64,000 bases of DNA from Sphingomonas liriopis (GTDB lineage: Bacteria; Pseudomonadota; Alphaproteobacteria; Sphingomonadales; Sphingomonadaceae), in contig NZ_JAMLDY010000001.1 in assembly GCF_024211255.1 (NCBI RefSeq), positions 62,001-126,000 on the forward strand, in the 5' to 3' direction. Of this stretch, positions 56,932-64,000 are shown one piece after another. A model generated the notes under the pieces. That model was not told where the DNA came from. It saw only the letters and a program-made list of their open reading frames with translations, and did no database searches. Every line of letters begins with the position of its first letter. Position 1 is the first letter of the stretch. Position numbers and translations under genes: made by a program.

Positions 56932-58161
56932 CTATTCTGCCTCGTCGTCGGTTCGCCGCCGTCGCGCGCGCTCCTGCTGCACCAGCGTGCCGTGTTCGAA
57001 CAGGAAACCGGCGATGTCGGGCTTGCCCGCCGCGCCGAGCACGGTCTGGATGATGATGAGCAGCGGCACCGCCAGCAGCGCGCCCGACGTCCCCCATACC
57101 CAGCCCCAGAAGCTGATCGAGACGAGGATCATCAGCGGGCTGATCGTCAGCCGGTGGCCGACGACCAGCGGCGTGATCGCATTGGCCTCCACGAGGTGAC
57201 AGCCGATCATGACCGCGGGCGGCAGCAGCGCCAGCCAGATGTCGGTGAAGGTCATCATCCCGCCGATCGCCAGCAGGAAGGCGGCGATGATCGGCCCGAA
57301 ATAGGGGATGTAGTTGAACAGCGCGACGATCCCGCCCCACATCAACGGCGAAGGCATGCCGATGAAATAGAGCGCGCCCGCTACGATGCCGCCGAGCGTC
57401 AGGTTGATGAGCGTGATCGTGCCGAGATACGCCGAGACGTCGTCGACGACGTCCTGGATCACCCGCGCGGTCGCCATCGCCCCGTCGAAGCTGGTGCGGC
57501 CGGTGATCGTCTTCTTGCGCATGCCCGTCCAGCTCGACAGGAAGAAGAAGACGATGAGGATGCCGAAGAAGAACTGGACGATGACCGTCGGCGCCGAGGT
57601 GGCGGCGAGTTCGAGGATCGAGCTGGGCGGCGCGACCGCGGCGGTCTGCGGCTGGCGGACGGGGGTCGAGGCGATCTGCCGGAACATCTTGTTCACCGAC
57701 TTTTCCAGCGTCGAATAGAGGTCGAGCAAGGGCGACAGATTGTGCTGGATGCGGCTGATCCGGCTGGGGAGCAGCTGGAAGAAATCGGTGGCGGGGACGA
57801 CGATCGCGGCGATGACAACGTTGGCGATGATGAGGAAGACGAGGACGCAGAACAGCGCCGCGATCGCCGACGGGATGCGCCGCCGCTCCAGCCATTCGAG
57901 GATCGGCACCAGCGCGATGGCGATGACCAGCGCGATGGTCAGCGGCAGGAAGAATTCCGCCCCCGATTTCAACGCGAAGGGCGTGCCGAGCGCGAGGCCC
58001 AGGCCCGCGATCAGGGTCAGCGCGGCGAGCAGCCGGTCGCGGCGCTGTGCGATCCGCCCGATCTCCGATCGGGTGCCCGGCAGCAGAGGCGCACCGAGCG
58101 CGACCTGCTCCTCGGGCGTGATCGGAACGGTGGGGGGAACGGGATCGGGATCGTCGGCCAT
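56932..58161 (-). CDS. AI-2E family transporter (permease)
   Basis: A 409-residue membrane protein with about eight helices in the AI-2E exporter (PerM/TqsA) layout, including IIAFLLAIGGMMTFTDIWLA and ANAITPLVVGHRLTISPL, the conserved C-terminal pattern. Family members export diverse small molecules or act as Na+/H+ antiporters; AI-2 transport should not be assumed. The ATG at 58161 is preferred to an adjacent GTG. Confidence 0.9.
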   Translation of the reverse strand: MADDPDPVPPTVPITPEEQVALGAPLLPGTRSEIGRIAQRRDRLLAALTLIAGLGLALGTPFALKSGAEFFLPLTIALVIAIALVPILEWLERRRIPSAIAALFCVLVFLIIANVVIAAIVVPATDFFQLLPSRISRIQHNLSPLLDLYSTLEKSVNKMFRQIASTPVRQPQTAAVAPPSSILELAATSAPTVIVQFFFGILIVFFFLSSWTGMRKKTITGRTSFDGAMATARVIQDVVDDVSAYLGTITLINLTLGGIVAGALYFIGMPSPLMWGGIVALFNYIPYFGPIIAAFLLAIGGMMTFTDIWLALLPPAVMIGCHLVEANAITPLVVGHRLTISPLMILVSISFWGWVWGTSGALLAVPLLIIIQTVLGAAGKPDIAGFLFEHGTLVQQERARRRRTDDEAE

Positions 58162-58286
58162 CACCGTGCTCTAGCGCATTTTCGGGCGCCGCCATCCTGC
58201 TTCTTGCGGTGTCGCGGTCGGAAGGCTCGCCACCCCCTCCCAGCCCGGCGGAGGCGAGATTTCTGCGAAAGTCCGCATCCCTGCCA

Positions 58287-58375
58287 GTGCTCCCGCGCAG
58301 GCGGGAGCCCAGAGCCAAGCAAAACAACAGCTTATGGGGATCGGGACTCCTGGGCTCCCGCCTGCGCGGGAGCAC
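58287..58375. repeat. Paired inverted repeat, family E (copy 1)
   Basis: A perfect 26-base arm pair (GTGCTCCCGCGCAGGCGGGA and complement GCCTGCGCGGGAGCAC). It lies in the 338-base gap between the AI-2E and acyl-CoA ligase genes. Apart from the hairpin at 58461 the gap holds nothing else I can support. Confidence 0.9.
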
Positions 58376-58460
58376 GGATAAGGCTTCGCAGGGGCCTCGC
58401 GGAGGCCGAGGTCCAGTCGGGGAACGGCCGCGGAAAAAGCATTGTCGCTTTCCCAACTGG

Positions 58461-58478
58461 CCCCGGCCTTCGCCGGGG
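58461..58478. terminator. GC stem-loop after the acyl-CoA ligase gene
   Basis: CCCCGGC-CTTC-GCCGGGG is a perfect 7-base stem 22 bases past the ligase stop (minus strand). It lacks a clean U-tract, so it may stabilise the 3' end rather than terminate. A near copy occurs at about 49677-49696. Confidence 0.45.
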
Positions 58479-58499
58479 TGGAAGAGGGGAAGAACGGGG

Positions 58500-60233
58500 T
58501 CAGTCGGCGAACAGCGCCTTGAGGTCGCGCTTCAGGATCTTGCCGTTGGCGTTGCGCGGCAGCGGTTCGGGGAGGAAGCGGATCGCGACGGGCACCTTGA
58601 AACCGGCGAGCCGCTCGCGCACGAACGCCTGCAATTCGGCCTCGCTCGCCTCGCAGCCGGGGCAGAGGTGGACGATGGCCGCGGGCTCTTCACCGAGCGT
58701 GCGGTGGGGAATGCCGACCAGCGCCGCGTCGGTGACCGCGGGGTGCGCGTAGAGGACGTTCTCGACCTCGATCGAATAGATGTTCTCGCCGCCGCGGATG
58801 ACGATGTCCTTGGCGCGGTCGGCGATGAACAGGAAGCCTTCCGCATCGATGCGTGCGAGGTCGCCGGTGCGCACCCATCCGTCGACGAAGGTCGCCGCGG
58901 TCGCCTCCGGCTTGTTCCAATAGCCCTTCACGATCATCGGCCCGCGTGCCCACAGCTCGCCGATCGTGCCGGGCGGCAGCACGGTGACGCCGTCGCGGCC
59001 CCGCACCTCGATATCGGCCGCCGCCACCGGCGCACCAGCGCTGTCCGGGCGGTTGAGGTAATCCTCGCCGCCATGCTGGGTGACCGTCGCGGTCGTCTCG
59101 GTCATCCCCCAGCCGTTGCCGGGGAGCGCGCCGAACTCCTCATGGATGCGTCGCACCAGTTCGGGCGCCGACGGCGCGCCGCCGTAGGCGATGGTGTCGA
59201 GCGAGGAGAGATCGTACTGCGCGCGATCGGGATGTTCGAGCAGCTGCCAGGCGATCGTCGGCACGCCGCCGGTCATGTTGACCCGCTCGCGCTCGATGAT
59301 CTGCAGCGCCTGCGTCGCGTCCCATTTGCGCATGAAGACCATTGTCGATCCGCTCGCGATCGATCCCATCATCCCCGCCGAACAGGCGGTGACGTGGAAC
59401 ATCGGGATGACGGTGAGCGACACGCGCGGCGTCGGATCGGGCGGCGTCTCCCCACGGCGAAGATAGCTGCGCGCCGCGGTGAAGCCGCTCGACAGGATGT
59501 TGCTCATGAAGTTGCGGTGCGTGCCGAGCGCGCCCTTGGGCGCGCCGGTGGTGCCGCTGGTGTAAAAGATAGTCGCATCGTCGTCGGGCGCCAGCGTCGC
59601 CGGGGGCAATGCCGCATCGGGGAGGTCGGCCCAGCCGTGCGGCGTGCCGATCGCATCCTCCAGCCGTTCGGTGCCCTCGCCCAGCGGCGCGGCGGCGCGC
59701 GCGACGATCACCCGCTCCAGCGCGGGCAACGCCGGATAGAGCGATTCGAGCCGGGCATGGCGCTCGCCATCGACGATCAGCACCTTGGCGCCCGAGTCGC
59801 GCAGGCCGTAGTCGAGTTCGGCGCCCGTCCACCAGGCGTTGAGCGGCACCATGATCGCACCGATCGCCACGCCCGCGAAAAAGGCGACGGGCCATTCGGG
59901 CAGGTTGCGCATCGCCAGCGCCACGCGGTCGCCCGGCCCCACGCCGAGCGCGACGAGATGCGCGGCCAGCGCCGCTGCGGCGCGATAATGCGCATCGTAG
60001 CTGACGCGTTCGTCCTCATGGATCACGAACAGGCGATCGCCGTACGCGCGGCTCGCCTCGAGCAGGAAACGCATCGTCGGCGGCGCGTTCTTCCACACGC
60101 GCGTCGACACGCCCTGGATCACCGCCTGATCCAGTTCGAACTTCGCGCCGGGCGCGGTCAACAGCGCGCTCGCCTGCGTCAGCGACATCGCCGGCCATGC
60201 CGGCGGAAGGGCCACGATGGGATCGCTCGCCAA
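58500..60233 (-). CDS. Class I adenylate-forming acyl-CoA ligase
   Basis: A 577-residue AMP-dependent synthetase that activates a carboxylic acid to its CoA thioester. IFYTSGTTGAPKGALGTHRN is the phosphate loop, GWGMTETTATV motif A5, VRTGDLARID A7 and LPRNANGKILKRDL the C-terminal lysine motif. The start is TTG at 60233, with AGGAAG six bases before it; ATG 60188 is an alternative. It is divergent from the serine hydrolase, hydratase/dehydrogenase and acyl-CoA dehydrogenase genes, so the acid is probably degraded by that cluster. Chain length is unknown. Confidence 0.92.
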   Translation of the reverse strand: MASDPIVALPPAWPAMSLTQASALLTAPGAKFELDQAVIQGVSTRVWKNAPPTMRFLLEASRAYGDRLFVIHEDERVSYDAHYRAAAALAAHLVALGVGPGDRVALAMRNLPEWPVAFFAGVAIGAIMVPLNAWWTGAELDYGLRDSGAKVLIVDGERHARLESLYPALPALERVIVARAAAPLGEGTERLEDAIGTPHGWADLPDAALPPATLAPDDDATIFYTSGTTGAPKGALGTHRNFMSNILSSGFTAARSYLRRGETPPDPTPRVSLTVIPMFHVTACSAGMMGSIASGSTMVFMRKWDATQALQIIERERVNMTGGVPTIAWQLLEHPDRAQYDLSSLDTIAYGGAPSAPELVRRIHEEFGALPGNGWGMTETTATVTQHGGEDYLNRPDSAGAPVAAADIEVRGRDGVTVLPPGTIGELWARGPMIVKGYWNKPEATAATFVDGWVRTGDLARIDAEGFLFIADRAKDIVIRGGENIYSIEVENVLYAHPAVTDAALVGIPHRTLGEEPAAIVHLCPGCEASEAELQAFVRERLAGFKVPVAIRFLPEPLPRNANGKILKRDLKALFAD

Positions 60234-60361
60234 GTCTGCTTCCTCTCTCAGGATCGTCGTTGCGGGTTGTCATTCCCGTGTTTCGATGAAAGGTTATAGT
60301 TGATTCCGCCGCCGCTCAAGGCAATAGGACGATCATATTAGAAATCGGGGTATGGCAGAGG

Positions 60362-61582
60362 ATGAGCGAGCGCGACATGGCGAGCAAGGGGTTCGACGCC
60401 GGGCGGCTGGCGGGAATCGATGCCTTCCTGAAGGCGCGCTACCTCGACACCGGGCTGCTGCCCAATGCGCAACTGCTGATCGCGCGCGACGGCGAGATCG
60501 TCCATTTTTCACATCAGGGTGCCGCCCGCGACGGCGGCGGATCGGTCGATGAAGGATCACTGTTCCGCATCGCATCGATGACCAAGCCGATCACCTCGAT
60601 CGCGTTCATGATGCTGGTCGAGGAGGGCAAGGTCGCGGTGGATACGCCGGTCCATCACGTCCTCCCGGAGTTCAAGGGGCTCGGCGTCTACAATGGCGGC
60701 GGCGCGGGCGTGCCGTTCGTCACCCGGCCGACGACCGAGCCGATGCGGATGCTCGACCTGCTGCGGCATACGTCGGGGCTGACCTATGGCTTCCAGAACC
60801 GCTCCAACATCGACGCCGCCTATCGCGAATCGAAGATGGAGGCATGGCACGGCAACCTCGACCTCGATGGCTTCGTCGCCGCGCTGGGCAAGCTGCCGCT
60901 GGAATTCTCGCCGGGCGAAGGCTGGAACTATTCGGTGTCCACCGACGTGCTCGGCGCGGTCGTCGAGCGGGTGTCGGGGCAGACGCTCGACGTGTTTTTC
61001 CGCGACCGGATCTTTGCGCCCCTCGGCATGGACGACACCTTCTTCGAGGTGCCCGGGGACAAGATCGACCGGCTGACCGATTGCTATGCGCTCGCCGAGG
61101 GCAAGGGTCGCGTGATGTACGATCGCGGCGAGGCGAGCGCGTGGAGCAAGCGACCCAAGCTGCTGTCGGGCGGCGGCGGGCTGGTGTCGAGCGCGCTCGA
61201 CTATCATCGCTTCTGCCGGATGTGCGAGAATGGCGGCAGCCTCGACGGCGTGCGCATCGTCGGGCGCAAGACGATCGACCTGATGACGATGAACCATCTG
61301 CCCGGCGGCAAGGACCTCGCCAGCCTGTCGCAGTCGCTGTTCAGCGAGACGCAGAATGCCGGCACCGGCTTCGGGCTGGGCTTCGCGGTGACGCAGGACG
61401 TCGCGCGGACGATGATTCCGGGGTCGAAGGGCGAATATTACTGGGGCGGCATGTTCTCGACCGCCTTCTTCATCGACCCCGTCGAGCGGCTGCACATGGT
61501 GTTCATGACGCAGCTCAGCCCGTCCGGGCTCTACCCGATCCGCCGCGAGCTGAAGACGATGATCTACGCCGCGCTCAATTGA
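60362..61582 (+). CDS. Serine hydrolase, beta-lactamase family (class C-like esterase)
   Basis: A 406-residue protein without a signal peptide, so probably cytosolic. The catalytic motif is ASMTKPITS (Ser72-x-x-Lys75), with Tyr190 in NYSVSTDVLG as the second motif and a C-terminal WGGMFSTAF in place of KTG. This is the EstB/family VIII esterase pattern. The next gene, a fadB-like one, starts 24 bases on, which suggests that the hydrolase opens an ester or thioester substrate for the pathway; that is inference. Confidence 0.92.
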   Translation: MSERDMASKGFDAGRLAGIDAFLKARYLDTGLLPNAQLLIARDGEIVHFSHQGAARDGGGSVDEGSLFRIASMTKPITSIAFMMLVEEGKVAVDTPVHHVLPEFKGLGVYNGGGAGVPFVTRPTTEPMRMLDLLRHTSGLTYGFQNRSNIDAAYRESKMEAWHGNLDLDGFVAALGKLPLEFSPGEGWNYSVSTDVLGAVVERVSGQTLDVFFRDRIFAPLGMDDTFFEVPGDKIDRLTDCYALAEGKGRVMYDRGEASAWSKRPKLLSGGGGLVSSALDYHRFCRMCENGGSLDGVRIVGRKTIDLMTMNHLPGGKDLASLSQSLFSETQNAGTGFGLGFAVTQDVARTMIPGSKGEYYWGGMFSTAFFIDPVERLHMVFMTQLSPSGLYPIRRELKTMIYAALN

Positions 61583-61606
61583 CGACGATTTTAGAAGGAC
61601 CTTGCC

Positions 61607-63619
61607 ATGACCTCCCCCATCCGCACCGAACGCCATGACGACGTGCTCGTCATCATCTCCGACAATCCTCCGGTCAACGCGCTGGGTGCCGCGGTGCGGC
61701 AGGGGCTGGAGGCGGCGATCAAGGAAGGCGTCGCCGATGCCTCGATCGAAGCGATGGTGATCCGCTGCGACGGCCGCACCTTCTTCGCCGGCGCCGACAT
61801 CACCGAATTCGGCAAGGCCATGGTCGAGCCCGGCCTGCCGACCGTGGTCGACATGATCGAGGCATCGACCAAGCCCGTCGTCGCGGCGATCCACGGCACC
61901 GCGCTGGGCGGCGGGTGCGAGGTGGCGCTGGGCTGTCACTACCGCGTCGCGGTGCCGTCGGCGAAGCTCGGCACGCCCGAGGTGAAGCTCGGCTTGCTGC
62001 CCGGCGCGGGCGGCACGCAGCGGCTGCCGCGCATCGCCGGCGTGAAGCTGGCGCTGGAATTGACCGCCAAGGGCGATCCCATCTCGGCGAAAAATGCGCT
62101 CGATGCCGGGCTGATCGACCGAATCGTCGGCGAGGACAGCCTCGAAGCGGACGCGATCGCCTTCGCGCGCGAGATCAAGGCGAAGAGCCCGATCCCGCGC
62201 GCGTCGGAGCGCGAGGCGAAGGCCGATCCCGAGGCGGTCGCCGCCTTCCAGAAAGAGAACGCCCGTCGCTTCCGCGGCTTCGACGCGCCCGCCGCCAACA
62301 TCGCCTGCGTCGTCAAGGCGACCGAGGTGCCGTTCGCGGAAGGCATCGCCTTTGAACGGCAGGAATTCATGAAGCTGATGATGGGCACGCAGTCCGCCGC
62401 GCAGCGCCACATCTTCTTCGCCGAACGCCAAGCCGCGAAGATCGACGACGTGCCCGCCGACACGCAGTTGCGCCCCATCAAGCGCGTCGGCGTGATCGGC
62501 GCCGGCACGATGGGCGGCGGCATCTCGATGAACTTCCTGTCCGCGGGGATTCCGGTGACGATCGTCGAGATGCAGCAGGAGGCGCTCGACCGCGGTTCGG
62601 CCACGATCCGCAAGAATTACGAGGCGACCGCCGCGAAGGGCCGGATGAAACCCGAACAGGTCGAGGCGGCGATGGGCGCCCTCACCCCGACGCTCGACTT
62701 CGACGCGCTGGCCGAATGCGACCTCATCATCGAGGCGGTGTACGAGAATATGGAGGTGAAGAAGGAGATCTTCACGCGATTGGATGGCATCGCCAAGCCG
62801 GGCGCGATCCTCGCGTCGAACACGTCCTACCTCGACATCGACGAGATCGCCGCGGTGACCGGTCGGCCGCAGGACGTGGTCGGCATGCACTTCTTCTCGC
62901 CCGCCAACGTCATGAAGCTGCTCGAGGTGGTGCGCGGGGCGAAGACCGCGCCCGACGTGCTGGCGACGGTCATGGCGCTCGCCAAGAAGATCAGGAAGGT
63001 CGCGGTGGTCGCGGGCGTCACCTATGGCTTCATCGGCAACCGCATGCTGATGCCGCGGCAGGTCGAGGCGAACAAACTGCTGCTCGAAGGCGCGACGCCC
63101 GAGCAGATCGACCGCGTCCATGTCGCGTTCGGCATGCCGATGGGGCCGTTCCAGATGGCCGACCTCGCCGGCGTCGACATCGGCTGGCATCGCGATCCCA
63201 ACCGCATCGAGAACGTCCGCGACGCGCTCGCCGCCGAAGGGCGCTGGGGGCAGAAGAAGCAGGCGGGCTTCTACGATTACGACGAGAAGCGGAACCCGAC
63301 CCCCTCGCCGCGGGTGGCGGAGATCATCGACGAATGGCGCGCCAAGACCAACACGCCGCAGCATGACGTTACCGACGAGGAGATCGTCGAGCGGACGCTG
63401 TACACGATGGTCAACGAAGGCGCGTTGATCCTGGAGGAAGGAATGGCGCAGCGAGCGTCGGACGTCGATGTGGTGTGGATCTACGGCTATGGCTGGCCAG
63501 TCTATCGCGGTGGGCCGATGTTCTGGGCGAAATCCGAGGGTTACGACAAGGTCGTGGCAGGGCTTGAGAAGCATGGCTTCGATGTCGCCAAGAGCCTGAA
63601 GTCGGGCAGCATCAAATAA
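61607..63619 (+). CDS. Bifunctional enoyl-CoA hydratase/3-hydroxyacyl-CoA dehydrogenase
   Basis: A 670-residue multifunctional beta-oxidation protein. The crotonase half has [24 protein letters not shown] and [15 protein letters not shown] with its catalytic acids. The NAD-binding half begins [18 protein letters not shown], with [15 protein letters not shown] for the active-site His-Glu pair. AAGGA precedes the ATG. It is shorter than the 715-residue E. coli FadB and resembles the peroxisomal-type/FadN-like form. No thiolase is in the window. Confidence 0.95.
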   Translation: MTSPIRTERHDDVLVIISDNPPVNALGAAVRQGLEAAIKEGVADASIEAMVIRCDGRTFFAGADITEFGKAMVEPGLPTVVDMIEASTKPVVAAIHGTALGGGCEVALGCHYRVAVPSAKLGTPEVKLGLLPGAGGTQRLPRIAGVKLALELTAKGDPISAKNALDAGLIDRIVGEDSLEADAIAFAREIKAKSPIPRASEREAKADPEAVAAFQKENARRFRGFDAPAANIACVVKATEVPFAEGIAFERQEFMKLMMGTQSAAQRHIFFAERQAAKIDDVPADTQLRPIKRVGVIGAGTMGGGISMNFLSAGIPVTIVEMQQEALDRGSATIRKNYEATAAKGRMKPEQVEAAMGALTPTLDFDALAECDLIIEAVYENMEVKKEIFTRLDGIAKPGAILASNTSYLDIDEIAAVTGRPQDVVGMHFFSPANVMKLLEVVRGAKTAPDVLATVMALAKKIRKVAVVAGVTYGFIGNRMLMPRQVEANKLLLEGATPEQIDRVHVAFGMPMGPFQMADLAGVDIGWHRDPNRIENVRDALAAEGRWGQKKQAGFYDYDEKRNPTPSPRVAEIIDEWRAKTNTPQHDVTDEEIVERTLYTMVNEGALILEEGMAQRASDVDVVWIYGYGWPVYRGGPMFWAKSEGYDKVVAGLEKHGFDVAKSLKSGSIK

Positions 63620-63629
63620 GCACAATCAC

Positions 63630-63713
63630 CGTCATGCCAGCGCAGGCTGGCATCTCCCGGTTCGGGCCGCGTCGCGTGCCAAGCGGGAGACCCCAGCATC
63701 CGCTGGGGTGACG
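63630..63713. repeat. Paired inverted repeat, family D (copy 3)
   Basis: Arms CGTCATGCCAGCGCAGGCTG and CAGCATCCGCTGGGGTGACG, imperfect. It lies between the hydratase/dehydrogenase and acyl-CoA dehydrogenase genes, which point the same way. Confidence 0.82.
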
Positions 63714-63729
63714 GACTGGGAGTTAGACT

Positions 63730-64000
63730 ATGACCGACCTCGACACCTTTCGTTCCGACACCCGCGCCTGGCTGGCGGAAAACTGCCCGCCCGCAATGCG
63801 CGAGCCGGTACGATCCGACGCCGACGTTTGCTGGGGCGGGCGCAACTTCCAGCCGTCGTCGCCGGCGCAGAAGGATTGGCTCGACCGGATGGCCGCGCGT
63901 GGCTGGACGGTGCCGGACTGGCCCACGGCATATGGCGGCGGCGGGCTGTCGCCGGCGGAGACCAAGATCCTGCGCGAGGAGATGGCGGCGATCCGCGCGC
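63730..64000 (+). CDS. Acyl-CoA dehydrogenase (3' truncated by window edge)
   Basis: The first 90 codons of a longer gene. MTDLDTFRSDTRAWLAENCP and WLDRMAARGWTVPDWPTAYG followed by GGGLSPAE match the N-terminal helical domain of acyl-CoA dehydrogenases of the long-chain/FadE-like group. The flavin and catalytic base regions lie beyond the window. It continues the acyl-CoA degradation cluster in the same orientation, 110 bases after the hydratase/dehydrogenase stop. No strong ribosome-binding site is seen (GGGAGTTAGACT). Confidence 0.88.
   Translation, partial: MTDLDTFRSDTRAWLAENCPPAMREPVRSDADVCWGGRNFQPSSPAQKDWLDRMAARGWTVPDWPTAYGGGGLSPAETKILREEMAAIRA

Noticed and set aside
60557-63625. Very long open frame (over 1000 codons) on the minus strand
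   Set aside because: It lies antisense to the serine hydrolase and the hydratase/dehydrogenase, whose motifs are unmistakable. The composition (runs of Arg, His and Asp) is typical of a G+C-rich antisense shadow.

Overview
The window is high-G+C DNA from an alphaproteobacterium, most likely Sphingomonas or a close relative in the Sphingomonadaceae. The evidence is the LexA operator type (GTTC-N7-GTTC), a complete 14-subunit nuo operon in alphaproteobacterial order, DUF1467 and DUF2842 proteins, a zapA-6S RNA-fthfs block, and intergenic palindromic repeats of the kinds common in sphingomonads. It looks like chromosomal core sequence. I see no prophage, insertion sequence or CRISPR array.

Layout. 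1-3.9 kb: a truncated serine hydrolase, an M17 aminopeptidase, a TonB-like protein and tpiA. 3.9-13.9 kb: a PpiD-type foldase translationally adjacent to trpE, then trpG-trpD-trpC-moaC-moeA, an autoregulated lexA and a convergent B3-like metallo-beta-lactamase-fold protein. 14.3-19.4 kb: comEC, gltX and gltA. 19.5-25.9 kb: the least ordinary stretch. It holds a histidine-kinase-like protein and an Hpt-like protein that both lack the phospho-accepting histidine, together with a helical protein, a nucleotidyltransferase-like/membrane fusion and a divergent 762-residue membrane coiled-coil protein. 26-45.2 kb: one long minus-strand run, nuoA to nuoN followed by birA, coaX, rnj and a DUF1467 gene. 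Three unrelated small genes (76, 205 and 43 residues) and one palindromic repeat are embedded in the nuo genes. 45.4-54.7 kb: an inositol-monophosphatase-family gene, efp, two envelope enzymes, thiE, class I aldolase, a ribbon-helix-helix/MazF toxin-antitoxin pair, a thioredoxin-like protein, pgk, a MOSC protein and gap. 54.8-56.9 kb: a small coiled-coil gene, zapA, 6S RNA, 5-formyltetrahydrofolate cyclo-ligase, a DUF2842 gene and two tandem tRNA-Asp genes. 56.9-64 kb: an AI-2E-family permease, then acyl-CoA ligase, serine hydrolase, a bifunctional hydratase/3-hydroxyacyl-CoA dehydrogenase and the start of an acyl-CoA dehydrogenase, which together look like a fatty-acid or related acyl-CoA degradation cluster.

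How the parts relate. tpiA, class I aldolase, gap and pgk supply lower glycolysis/gluconeogenesis, gltA opens the TCA cycle and the nuo operon takes the NADH. Many adjacent genes overlap by 1, 4 or 8 bases (ATGA, GTGA, TTGA, TAATG), and nine of the 14 nuo genes appear to start with GTG or TTG. Almost every gap above about 90 bases holds one of several families of paired inverted repeats. The candidate undescribed system is the 19.5-25.9 kb degenerate-phosphorelay cluster. Second in interest are the small genes embedded in the nuo operon.
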